This document shows positions 1 to 7,469 of a stretch of DNA of 17,911 nucleotides, piece by piece. The stretch is from Clostridiales bacterium (GTDB lineage: Bacteria > Bacillota > Clostridia > Lachnospirales > JAITVM01), in assembly GCA_031285815.1 (NCBI GenBank), contig JAITVM010000288.1, forward strand, positions 1 through 17,911, in the 5' to 3' direction. The number at the start of each line of letters is the position of its first letter. Within the stretch, counting starts at the first letter, position 1. The notes under the pieces were generated by a model, which saw only the letters and a program-made list of their open reading frames with translations, did no database searches and was not told where the DNA came from. A program made the translations under genes and the position numbers.

Positions 1-351
1 ATAACAAGTGGGTTAGAAAAAAAAGAAGAGTATACTTTTGATGATAAAAAGACAATATCGGGTTTAGCAAATACCAACACAAAAATAAGTTTTCAAATAT
101 TCAGGAAGAATGACAAAAACGAATTTGTGCTTGTTGAAAATAGCCCTGTAATTGTTTCTAAGCCAGGTATTTTTAATAAAGAGCTTAACTTGGAATTAGG
201 CGAAACTAAGCTGGTAATTTTAGCAGAATATAAGAGAAAAAATGCACGGGCCGAGGTAATTATTTACCGCTTAGACCCAGGTATAAAAGAAGAGCTTGAA
301 AACTATCTTTTACCGGAACAAAAAATTAAGGGCCTTAGGCTGGCCCCATAG
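1..351 (+). CDS. 3' end of an unidentified protein, possibly an extracellular beta-sandwich domain
   Basis: The reading frame is open from base 1 and ends in TAG at 349-351, so only the last 116 residues are visible and the start lies outside the window. The visible part is rich in alternating hydrophobic and polar residues, with short strands such as TKLVILAEYKR and AEVIIYRL. It resembles the bacterial Ig-like domains found at the ends of secreted or glycan-binding proteins, but I recognise no diagnostic motif. It is not the C-terminus of the WalK histidine kinase that would be expected upstream of yycH in many Firmicutes: no HATPase N, G1 or G2 boxes are seen. A terminator follows at 384-410, so it is transcriptionally separate from yycH. 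The Ig-like fold is inferred only. Confidence 0.6.
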   Translation: MTSGLEKKEEYTFDDKKTISGLANTNTKISFQIFRKNDKNEFVLVENSPVIVSKPGIFNKELNLELGETKLVILAEYKRKNARAEVIIYRLDPGIKEELENYLLPEQKIKGLRLAP

Positions 352-383
352 TTTTTTGATATATAAAAAACAGATTTGCCCAT

Positions 384-410
384 AACGCGGTTACCAATCC
401 GCGTTTTTTT
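384..410 (+). terminator. rho-independent terminator after the left-edge gene
   Basis: A perfect 7-bp stem AACGCGG (384-390) / CCGCGTT (399-405) with an 8-nt loop runs into a T tract (404-410). It closes the left-edge transcription unit about 30 nt after its stop codon. Confidence 0.88.
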
Positions 411-439
411 ATTTGCCAAAACTAACCCAAAAAAATGTT

Positions 440-468
440 TTGAATTATTTCGTTAGATATAGTATATT
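440..468 (+). promoter_or_regulatory. sigma-A promoter of the yycH-rlmH operon
   Basis: TTGAAT (440-445), a 17-nt spacer and TATATT (463-468) form a good housekeeping promoter. The predicted start of transcription is near 475, giving a leader of about 50 nt before yycH. A second possible -10 box (TATACT, 469-474) overlaps it. The upstream terminator supports this as the head of a new operon. No WalR-type direct repeat was recognised next to it. Confidence 0.7.
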
Positions 469-527
469 TATACTAAGCAAGTAGGTATTTTATTAATCAT
501 CCTCAATGTTTTTAAAAGGTGAAGTAT

Positions 528-1916
528 ATGAAATCAAATAGGGTTAAAAATATCGTTATCTTTTTATTGGTTATTCTTTTGATATATCAAACAGTCCGGT
601 TATGGTTTATGGATATTTCAAACCATAACCTTTTTTCGACTTTCCTCCCTAATACGCTTGAATTATCTAACGTTAATATAGAGCAGCCATTTCACTGCCC
701 CTACAGGGTTATTTATAACCCCGGTAGCGGTGAATTTAAAATTACCTACCAAGGCATAAAGGATAAAATCAAACTATACGGGTTTTATGATATTTTAAAA
801 TCCCCCCAAGCCCTATCTTTTGAAGAGAGCGGCCCTATAGATTTAAGCAATGCACTGGAGCGCCGGTCATTTATTTACCAATATAATTTTACAATGGATA
901 CCGGCTTATTTTTGAGTAGCTTTGGCAAGACTAAAAGAAATGAATTGTCACGGTTTGACTCCTTCGATACAATAATAATATCCCCTGACCGTGAGATTAT
1001 AAACACTGTTACTATATATTTCATAGATTCGGAAAACAATATGTCATATAAATATAGTTCGGTAATCAAAAATAGCCTTTATGAGCAAGTTAACAGTTAC
1101 CTTGACGAAGGCAATGACTTTTCTGGCATGCTTTATGAATCGTCTGCTTTAAAAAAATGGCCTATATTTAGCGAAAATGTTTTCTACCCAAAATGGGGGG
1201 AAAGCGGCTTCGAATATAGCCCATTAGAAATCAGCAACCCATATTTTAATTCTAACGGCAAAGAAGATTTTGTAAATATAAGGCAGCAAACATATGTTTT
1301 CTTTGACAACCCGGTTATAAATAATAGCTCGCCTTTCCCTGATACCGGTGAAACACAAGGCTTTTTATATAGTGACAATGGGCAAAAGGCGGTTAGGTAT
1401 TACTTGCAAAATAAACATATGCTAGAGTACACAAATTTTGGCGATTTCAGCAGCTATAAAAAAACAACTGTATGCGAAGATTATAATTCCGCAATACGTT
1501 TTGTAGAAAACGACCCTTACATTATAAATGATTTTTATTTAAGCAGCTATGCCCCAGAAGATAACCAGACGGTATTCTATTTTGATTACGCTATAAACGA
1601 TTTTAAAATAGAAGTATCTAACCAAATGGATATTGCGCACCATATAGAAGTAACTGTCGAAAACGGGATGGTAGTTAGCTATAAAAAATTGGTATTAAAC
1701 TATTCCGGTTTAAAGCCTTTAGGCTCAATTACCACCACCTGTGAAGAATTAGTAATGGACCTTCAGAAAAACGAACAAGAAGGCTTGGTCATAGAAAATA
1801 TAGAATTAGTTTATATCGCGACAGCTAAAAATGGCCAGGAGGCTTTTGACAACCTTTATTTAAACTGGGGCGTCAAACCCTTTGGCAAAAATGTTACTAT
1901 TACAAGGCCCGCTTAA
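528..1916 (+). CDS. yycH: YycH-like regulator of the WalK (YycG) histidine kinase
   Basis: This encodes 462 residues, close to the roughly 455 of Bacillus subtilis YycH. Residues 1-7 are basic (MKSNRVK) and are followed by one membrane helix (about 8-24); the rest is a large extracytoplasmic region. This is the YycH architecture: in Bacillus, YycH and YycI bind the WalK sensor through their membrane helices and tune cell-wall homeostasis signalling. I chose ATG 528 rather than the in-frame GTG at 519 because AGGTG at 517-521 sits at ideal spacing before 528 and would lie inside a gene starting at 519. It is the first gene of the operon, followed 58 nt later by the YycI-like gene. The walR/walK genes are not immediately upstream. 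Assignment rests on topology, N-terminal pattern and neighbours; sequence conservation in this family is low. Confidence 0.8.
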   Translation: MKSNRVKNIVIFLLVILLIYQTVRLWFMDISNHNLFSTFLPNTLELSNVNIEQPFHCPYRVIYNPGSGEFKITYQGIKDKIKLYGFYDILKSPQALSFEESGPIDLSNALERRSFIYQYNFTMDTGLFLSSFGKTKRNELSRFDSFDTIIISPDREIINTVTIYFIDSENNMSYKYSSVIKNSLYEQVNSYLDEGNDFSGMLYESSALKKWPIFSENVFYPKWGESGFEYSPLEISNPYFNSNGKEDFVNIRQQTYVFFDNPVINNSSPFPDTGETQGFLYSDNGQKAVRYYLQNKHMLEYTNFGDFSSYKKTTVCEDYNSAIRFVENDPYIINDFYLSSYAPEDNQTVFYFDYAINDFKIEVSNQMDIAHHIEVTVENGMVVSYKKLVLNYSGLKPLGSITTTCEELVMDLQKNEQEGLVIENIELVYIATAKNGQEAFDNLYLNWGVKPFGKNVTITRPA

Positions 1917-1974
1917 CCTCCATAGAGTTTCCACTGATACGGTTAATAGGTAAAAATTTGGGAGTTGTTGAATT

Positions 1975-2850
1975 ATGGAATGGCCAAAAGCTAAAACTAT
2001 AATTATAATTACATTGCTACTATTAAATGCCGCCTTTGCTTACCTAAACATTACAATGGGGGCAGAGCCTTCAATTTATAACTTCAATAAAGAAGAAATA
2101 ATAAAAAAACTTTCTCAAAACAATATCAGTTATAGTTTTTCAGATGAAACAGAGTATAACGAGCTCGAAAAAATTTCATTTGTTAAATTTGAGTATGATT
2201 ATGATAAAATAAACCCTATTTTTTTTGAATACCCTGAAAGCCTTGAATCTAAAATAGAAGCCGAAAATTTAGTCTACAGTGACGAGACCGGAACTTTAAT
2301 AGGCGAAGATTATAAAAACAGCTTCATTTATGTATCACAGTCCCAACCAAGCTTTATTAAAACTGGCATCCAGGCCGCCGAAGGGCTGTGCAGGGAAGCT
2401 ATGCAAAAGCTCGGCCCAGAATTTAAAGGCTTTAAACAAGAAACCGCAACTTACGACCCCGATAACGAAAATGCTGTTGTCATAGTATACAAACAATTTT
2501 TTAAAGGCTACAAAATAAATACGAACGAAGTACTGTTCCGTGTTGATAATGATAAAATCATATATGCCTCTTGTGTATATTTTAAGCCAGTGGAATTTTT
2601 AAAGGAGAGCCGGGCAGATATATACTCTTCATTGGATGCTGTGTTCGCTTTTATGGCGTATAAATCGGCGGCGGATGCATCTGCTGCATTAAGCCAGCCA
2701 AGCGGGGCTATAATTGACAAGATATCCTTAACCTACGAACGGGACCAGTTAAGCGGCGACGAATCTTTTATACCGTGCTATGCTATTTATTTGAACAACG
2801 AGATACGGCCCGTTTTAGTAAACGCTTACAAAAATATCATTATTGAATGA
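1975..2850 (+). CDS. yycI: YycI-like regulatory protein of the WalRK system
   Basis: This encodes 291 residues with a single N-terminal membrane helix (about 7-25), preceded by MEWPKAKT, which matches the typical M-D/E-W-x-K-x-K-x start of YycI proteins. The remainder is an extracytoplasmic domain. In Bacillus, YycI forms a complex with YycH and WalK in the membrane and restrains kinase activity. GGGAG at 1960-1964 lies 10 nt before ATG 1975. The TGA stop at 2848-2850 overlaps the first possible ATG (2847) of the next frame, indicating tight operon packing. Position directly after yycH strongly supports the call. Confidence 0.82.
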   Translation: MEWPKAKTIIIITLLLLNAAFAYLNITMGAEPSIYNFNKEEIIKKLSQNNISYSFSDETEYNELEKISFVKFEYDYDKINPIFFEYPESLESKIEAENLVYSDETGTLIGEDYKNSFIYVSQSQPSFIKTGIQAAEGLCREAMQKLGPEFKGFKQETATYDPDNENAVVIVYKQFFKGYKINTNEVLFRVDNDKIIYASCVYFKPVEFLKESRADIYSSLDAVFAFMAYKSAADASAALSQPSGAIIDKISLTYERDQLSGDESFIPCYAIYLNNEIRPVLVNAYKNIIIE

Positions 2851-2870
2851 GGGGTTGTGAGGTTGTAGCA

Positions 2871-3371
2871 ATGAAAAATATATTAATTATAGATAAAGCC
2901 AAAAATGCAAGCCGTGAGGTTTTTGAAAAAGTTATAGACAAATCTGAAGATGTACATTATTATTTATACGTCAATTACCCTGAAGACATATATTTAAAAT
3001 TTAATAATACTTCTGTAACTAGAATTAACAATATTTTAAACATTTTTAAGAAAAAATTTGATATAATTGTGTTTATCTCTTATACGATAAAGGGTTTGCG
3101 GTTTACGAGCCGCGCGCTCATTAGCTTTTTACTCTTAAAACCAAAAATATTTTGCCAAAACTTATCCGGGGAGTTATTCGAAATCCGCCGTGTTAAAATA
3201 TTTTATTTGGCCTTAGTTTATTATTCGCAGAAGCTTTTGTGGTTTTTGTTTACCCTGCCATTAACTATTTTAATTTATTTTTTTAAGTTCCTTTTTTTCA
3301 TTAAACAATCTGTATGTAACCTGTTATCAAAACATATTAATATATTTAAAAAATCAAAAGATACAAATTAA
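2871..3371 (+). CDS. Unknown membrane-associated protein between yycI and murA
   Basis: I do not recognise this 166-residue protein. Residues 1-95 look like a small alpha/beta domain, with strands such as MKNILIID and FDIIVFIS; the second is faintly reminiscent of the N-terminal half of a GT-B glycosyltransferase, but too weakly to call. Residues 104-120 form an amphipathic stretch and about 122-145 a strongly hydrophobic, Phe/Leu-rich helix, followed by a basic tail (FKKSKDTN). I chose ATG 2871 over the in-frame ATG at 2847 because GAGG at 2859-2862 gives 8-nt spacing to 2871, while 2847 overlaps the yycI stop. The codon content is more AT-rich than in murA. Its place in an envelope-stress and cell-wall operon suggests an envelope role, which is inference only. 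Confidence 0.7.
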   Translation: MKNILIIDKAKNASREVFEKVIDKSEDVHYYLYVNYPEDIYLKFNNTSVTRINNILNIFKKKFDIIVFISYTIKGLRFTSRALISFLLLKPKIFCQNLSGELFEIRRVKIFYLALVYYSQKLLWFLFTLPLTILIYFFKFLFFIKQSVCNLLSKHINIFKKSKDTN

Positions 3372-3410
3372 TAATTTGTTTTTATAAATCTGAAGAGGTG
3401 TGCGTCTACA

Positions 3411-4670
3411 ATGGAGTATATAGTTTTAAAAGGGCAAAACAGGCTGGCTGGGGAGGTAAATATAAATGGCGCTAAAAACGCGGCAGTCGCAATAATCCCA
3501 GCCGCATTGCTTGTAAATGATATTTGTGTTATTGATAATTTACCTAATGTAGAAGATATTTACTGCTTAATTGATATGCTAACAAGGCTTGGCGCAAAAT
3601 GCGAGTTCCGTGATAGGCACTGCTTGGTTATAGATAGCCGCGGGCTAACCTTCCAACCGGCAACTTATGAATCTGTTATGAAAATACGTGCCTCCTATTA
3701 TTTGTTGGGGATGATGCTTGGCAGGTTTAAAAAAGCCGAAGTGGCACTCCCCGGCGGATGCAATTTTGGGACAAGGCCTATAGACCAGCACATAAAAGGC
3801 TTTGAGGCCCTCGGGGCAAAAGTCACAATCGAGCACGGGATGGTAAAAGCCGTAGCTGACGAATTAGTTGGCACCAATATCTATATGGACGTAGTCAGCG
3901 TTGGCGCCACAATAAATATTATGCTCGCCGCAGTTTATGCAAAAGGCGTAACCGTGATAGAAAACGCTGCTAAAGAGCCGCATATCGTAGATACCGCAAA
4001 CTTTCTAAACAAACTTGGAGCAAAAATAAAAGGTGCGGGCACGGATGTTATTAAGGTCACCGGCGTAGAAAAATTATCCGGCGGCGAATATACCATTATC
4101 CCAGACCAGATAGAAGCAGGCACATATATGATTGCCGCCGCTGTTACCCATGGTGATGTTATAGTTAAAAATATAATCCCAAAACACATGGATTCCTTAT
4201 CGGCTAAGCTCCAAGAAATGAACTGCCAAATTGAAGAAGGCGATGATTATATCCGCGTAACCGCCGGCCACAACCTTGTTGGCGTAAATTTAAAAACAAT
4301 GTCTTACCCTGGCTTCCCAACAGATTTGCAGCCACAAATGTCTGCGCTATTGTCAACCTGCAACGGCGACACAAGTGTTATAACCGAAACTGTTTGGGAT
4401 AACCGTTTCCAATATGTAAACGAATTAAAAAGGCTTGGCTGCAACATAACTGTTGAAGGCCGCGTTGCTGTTATTGAAGGGGCATCGTGCCTTACCGGAG
4501 CTGAAGTCAAAGCTACTGATTTGCGGGCAGGTGCAGCACTTATAATAGCAGGCCTTGCTTCTAGCGGGGAAACCAAAATTAGCAACGTAAAATACATTGA
4601 CCGCGGCTATGAAGACGTCGAAAACAAACTAAAATCGCTCGGGGCCAATATCCGCCGTATTGAAGAATAA
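3411..4670 (+). CDS. murA: UDP-N-acetylglucosamine 1-carboxyvinyltransferase (MurA)
   Basis: This cytoplasmic enzyme transfers enolpyruvate from phosphoenolpyruvate to UDP-GlcNAc, the first committed step of peptidoglycan synthesis. The 419-residue length is normal for the family. Seen in the sequence: the N-terminal substrate-binding Lys22-Asn23 in NGAKNA, the loop PGGCNFGTRPIDQH with the catalytic Cys117 (the residue alkylated by fosfomycin), the FPTDLQ segment holding the catalytic Asp, and the C-terminal DLRAGAALIIAGL and DRGYE motifs. The Cys, rather than Asp, at position 117 predicts the usual fosfomycin-sensitive type. A strong ribosome binding site GAAGAGGTG (3392-3400) precedes ATG 3411. 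It sits between the YycI cluster and walJ, linking wall synthesis to the WalRK accessory genes in one transcript. Confidence 0.97.
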   Translation: MEYIVLKGQNRLAGEVNINGAKNAAVAIIPAALLVNDICVIDNLPNVEDIYCLIDMLTRLGAKCEFRDRHCLVIDSRGLTFQPATYESVMKIRASYYLLGMMLGRFKKAEVALPGGCNFGTRPIDQHIKGFEALGAKVTIEHGMVKAVADELVGTNIYMDVVSVGATINIMLAAVYAKGVTVIENAAKEPHIVDTANFLNKLGAKIKGAGTDVIKVTGVEKLSGGEYTIIPDQIEAGTYMIAAAVTHGDVIVKNIIPKHMDSLSAKLQEMNCQIEEGDDYIRVTAGHNLVGVNLKTMSYPGFPTDLQPQMSALLSTCNGDTSVITETVWDNRFQYVNELKRLGCNITVEGRVAVIEGASCLTGAEVKATDLRAGAALIIAGLASSGETKISNVKYIDRGYEDVENKLKSLGANIRRIEE

Positions 4671-4731
4671 CAAAAGCCCAATTAAATATTCCGCTTTTGC
4701 GGGGTTAATATAATAAAAAGGTGAACTTTTA

Positions 4732-5526
4732 ATGGCTATAAAATTTTGTTCAATTGCCAGCGGCAGCGATGGCAATTGTATTTTTGTTTCCTCCGGCAGC
4801 ACAAAAATACTAATTGATTCCGGGCTTAGCGGTATAACAATTCAAAAATCGCTACTCGGGATCGGCGTCGAACCTAGTGAAATAGATGCTATTTTTATTA
4901 CACATGAGCATAAGGACCATATCCATGGCGCCGGTATTTTGTCCCGGCGGTTTTCTATACCTATATACGCTTGTGAACAAACTTGGTTTAATATGAATAC
5001 GTTCATCGGCCCAATTTCCGAAAAAAACAAACATTATATTTATAGGCAAGAAAGCTGCTTTATTAATGACATGAAAATAGTGCCCTTTGAAATCCCGCAT
5101 GATGCCATAAGCCCGGTAGGCTATACTATTTTTACAGAAGGCTGCAAAATATCTGTAGCTACAGATATTGGCCATATCACAGATACAATAAAACAGAATA
5201 TATCTGATTCGGATATATTATTGATAGAATCAAACCATGACTTAGATATGCTCAAAAACGGGCCATACCCTTATGTATTGAAAAAACGCATTATGGGCGG
5301 TTTCGGCCATTTATCTAACGACGCATGCGGGCATCTTCTTGTTGATATAATGTCCGAAAAATTAAAATACATATTTTTGGGCCATTTGAGCAGGGAGAAT
5401 AATAACCCTTCCCTTGCTTATAAAACAGTTAGCAGCATCCTCACCGAAAACAATATTGACATCGGTGGCAATTTACAGCTTTCCGTAGCCAACCGTGGCA
5501 TAGTATCTTTGCCTGTTGTAATATAA
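4732..5526 (+). CDS. walJ: MBL-fold metallohydrolase WalJ/YycJ
   Basis: This 264-residue cytoplasmic metallo-beta-lactamase-fold protein belongs to the YycJ/VicX/WalJ type. The metal site is complete by eye: THEHKDH gives His58, His60, Asp62 and His63; further ligands are His123 (IPHDA), Asp145 (ATDIGH) and His218 (FLGHLS). The GHLSND motif (192-197) typical of the family is also present. The family is related to DNA and RNA nucleases and is the usual distal member of the walRK-yycHI operon; in streptococci the homologue (VicX) affects cell-wall and division phenotypes. AGGTGA (4719-4724) gives 7-nt spacing to ATG 4732. The 61-nt gap after murA holds only weak overlapping hairpins and no T tract, so it is probably cotranscribed. 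Confidence 0.92.
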   Translation: MAIKFCSIASGSDGNCIFVSSGSTKILIDSGLSGITIQKSLLGIGVEPSEIDAIFITHEHKDHIHGAGILSRRFSIPIYACEQTWFNMNTFIGPISEKNKHYIYRQESCFINDMKIVPFEIPHDAISPVGYTIFTEGCKISVATDIGHITDTIKQNISDSDILLIESNHDLDMLKNGPYPYVLKKRIMGGFGHLSNDACGHLLVDIMSEKLKYIFLGHLSRENNNPSLAYKTVSSILTENNIDIGGNLQLSVANRGIVSLPVVI

Positions 5527-5537
5527 GGCTGCTGTAT

Positions 5538-6017
5538 ATGAAGGTTACTATTTTGGCAGTTGGCAAAATTAAAGAAAAGTATTTTACTTTAGCTATTGAA
5601 GAGTATGTTAAGAGGCTTCAAAAATTTGCTAAAGTTAATATAATTGAACTCAATGATGAAAAGGCCCCTGAAAACTTGTCATTATCTCAAACCGCCACCA
5701 TTAAAAAGCTTGAAGGCCGTAGGGTATTAAAAAATATCGGCCCTGATGGCTTTGTTTTTGCGCTTGAAATAAGTGGGGCAAAATATACGTCAGAGGGCTT
5801 TGCTGAACTAATTTCTGCTAAAAAATTATCGGGCTATAGCCATTTCTATTTTATCATAGGGGGCTCTTTAGGGTTGAGCAAAGAGGTCCTTGACCGCGCT
5901 GACCTAAAAATTTCATTCTCTGATATGACATTCCCCCACCAGCTAATGCGTGTTATCCTGTTAGAGCAAATTTATAGGGCGCATAAAATATGCGCTAACG
6001 AACCCTACCATAAATAA
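5538..6017 (+). CDS. rlmH: 23S rRNA (pseudouridine1915-N3)-methyltransferase RlmH
   Basis: This SPOUT-class methyltransferase methylates pseudouridine 1915 in helix 69 of 23S rRNA using S-adenosylmethionine. At 159 residues it is full length. Hallmarks: an N-terminal MKVTILAVGKIKEKY, the trefoil-knot cofactor loop FIIGGSLGLS (about residues 104-113), the FPHQLMRVILLEQIYRAHKI block and the C-terminal EPYHK. In many Firmicutes rlmH lies close downstream of the wal operon, as here. Its ATG is 11 nt after the walJ stop; the AAGG at 5525-5528 overlaps that stop, suggesting translational coupling. No clear terminator was found in the 116 nt that follow. Confidence 0.97.
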   Translation: MKVTILAVGKIKEKYFTLAIEEYVKRLQKFAKVNIIELNDEKAPENLSLSQTATIKKLEGRRVLKNIGPDGFVFALEISGAKYTSEGFAELISAKKLSGYSHFYFIIGGSLGLSKEVLDRADLKISFSDMTFPHQLMRVILLEQIYRAHKICANEPYHK

Positions 6018-6087
6018 CAGCACACAAGCCTTTTGCAAGCCAAACCGGTTTAGTAACCCAATTATAATTATTTGATGTATATAGTTA

Positions 6088-6096
6088 TGTTATAAT
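6088..6096 (+). promoter_or_regulatory. extended -10 promoter of the transglutaminase-like gene
   Basis: TGTTATAAT is a perfect extended -10 element (TG-n-TATAAT). No good -35 box lies at 17 nt; TTGATG at 6072-6077 is too close (13 nt). The predicted start is near 6103, about 30 nt before the gene. Confidence 0.55.
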
Positions 6097-6133
6097 CTAT
6101 TTCAATTCAGTTTTTATAACCGGGGGGGCATCA

Positions 6134-7327
6134 ATGAAAAAAATAATCATTTTCTTTATAGCCTTAGCGCTATCTGCTATTTATTTTTACGGCAATGCAA
6201 ATGGCCTTTTAATTAAATTTTATGATTCTGCTATACAAGAAAGCTTTATGGCAGAGGATATACATACGGAAGATATTTTAATTGACAGCACTAGCCCATC
6301 AAAAGAATTTGAAGGCACCTCGAAAAAAGAGGTCTACTTATCGGCTAATACCGAAATAGAAAGCCAAACGGGCTACCTGGCAAAAAAATTAGACGCCTAC
6401 GGCAACCCCATAAGCAATGAATTATCCTATAGAAACTTACTGGCGCCCGAACATCAAAAAGCATATGACCAAATCTATTTTAGCGCTTTAAATTGTACAC
6501 CCAAATTCCTTTTAAATGCTAACGTTACAGAAGCCGAATTTTCTAATATTTATGAGGCTGTTAAATATGACAACCCAGAAATATTTTGGCTAAATTATTA
6601 TTGCAATTACTATTATGATACAAATACCAGCCTTGTAAAAGAAGTCAGCCTTAATTATAATGTCACCCTCTACTATCTTGACAAGGCAAAAGCGGAATTT
6701 AAAAATTCTACGCAGTCTGTGCTCGAATTGGCTTTGGAAATTGAAGATAAAACTTCCCAAATTAAATTTATCCATGACATACTTACAAACGTAAATGATT
6801 ATGACAATTACAATGCCTTGGACCAATCTGCCTATAGTGCTGTTGTATCAAAAAAATCTGTATGTGCGGGGTATGCCGCTGCTTTTCAATTCTATATGCA
6901 AAAGCTAGGGGTCCCTTGTGCAACTATAATCGGCGCTAGTGAAGGCACGCCGCACGCATGGAATATTATAAAGCTAGATGGGGATTTTTATGAAATAGAT
7001 GTGACTTGGGACGACCCTGTTGGAAATGCACCGGGCAATTATTACTACAACTATTTTTTAATTAACAACAGCAAAACACAAAACGACAGGCTGCGAAATG
7101 ATATGAGTAAATTAATGCCCATAGCACAGGGCGAAAAATACTTTTTTGAGCCGGGTTATGGCGGCAAAGGTTCTGATTTTACAGGGCTGAACTACGGCAG
7201 CCCCTCTGGGGCATTAATAAATTATGAAATCTGGGGGGATGCTAATGGTAGCCAAAACTTATCAAGGTCATCCTTCTGGGGGCTATTTTTTAACGAAGAG
7301 GATTTAAGCGTTAGTACTTCCCGTTAG
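6134..7327 (+). CDS. Exported transglutaminase-like (papain-fold) protein
   Basis: This 397-residue protein begins MKKIIIFFIALALSAIYF, a signal peptide or membrane anchor. Residues about 40-100 are a polar, Ser/Glu-rich linker. A transglutaminase-like core follows with the expected Cys-His-Asp triad: Cys244 in KKSVCAGYAAAF, His274 in TPHAWNI, and Asp289 in YEIDVTWDDP. The family includes cysteine proteases and putative peptidoglycan- or protein-crosslinking enzymes of Gram-positive surfaces; the actual substrate cannot be read from the sequence. The last 60 residues are Gly/Ser-rich and of low complexity. Its ribosome binding site is an unusual run of seven G (6122-6128), 5 nt before ATG. It has its own promoter after the rlmH operon. 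Confidence 0.85.
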   Translation: MKKIIIFFIALALSAIYFYGNANGLLIKFYDSAIQESFMAEDIHTEDILIDSTSPSKEFEGTSKKEVYLSANTEIESQTGYLAKKLDAYGNPISNELSYRNLLAPEHQKAYDQIYFSALNCTPKFLLNANVTEAEFSNIYEAVKYDNPEIFWLNYYCNYYYDTNTSLVKEVSLNYNVTLYYLDKAKAEFKNSTQSVLELALEIEDKTSQIKFIHDILTNVNDYDNYNALDQSAYSAVVSKKSVCAGYAAAFQFYMQKLGVPCATIIGASEGTPHAWNIIKLDGDFYEIDVTWDDPVGNAPGNYYYNYFLINNSKTQNDRLRNDMSKLMPIAQGEKYFFEPGYGGKGSDFTGLNYGSPSGALINYEIWGDANGSQNLSRSSFWGLFFNEEDLSVSTSR

Positions 7328-7434
7328 ACGTATTTTGTCGATTACTTTTTTCTTACAAAACTCGCAAAAAAGCGCCTAATTTAGCCAGTTTACTTATATC
7401 TTAAAATAAATTGTAATTTTTTTTTAAATTTTGC

Positions 7435-7463
7435 TTGCAATGCAATGATTAATATGCTACAAT
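7435..7463 (+). promoter_or_regulatory. strong promoter in the gap after the transglutaminase gene
   Basis: TTGCAA (7435-7440), a 17-nt spacer and TACAAT (7458-7463) with an extended -10 TG at 7455-7456 make one of the best promoters in the window. It starts transcription near 7470, but no annotatable gene follows before the terminator at 7571-7603. It therefore appears to drive a short non-coding transcript. Confidence 0.68.
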
Positions 7464-7469
7464 ATTTAA

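Noticed and set aside
368..379. Shared sequence AACAGATTTGC near 368-378 and 8680-8690 as a dispersed repeat
   Set aside because: An 11-12 nt match is expected by chance in 18 kb of AT-rich DNA and the contexts differ.
4671..4702. Hairpins between murA and walJ (CAAAAGC/GCTTTTG and CCGC/GCGG) as a terminator
   Set aside because: The two stems exclude each other, are short or have a long loop, and no T tract follows; walJ is probably cotranscribed.
7365..7376. CGC-AAAAAA-GCG hairpin after the transglutaminase-like gene as its terminator
   Set aside because: The stem is only 3 bp with no proper T tract; the terminator at 7571-7603 is the more credible stop.
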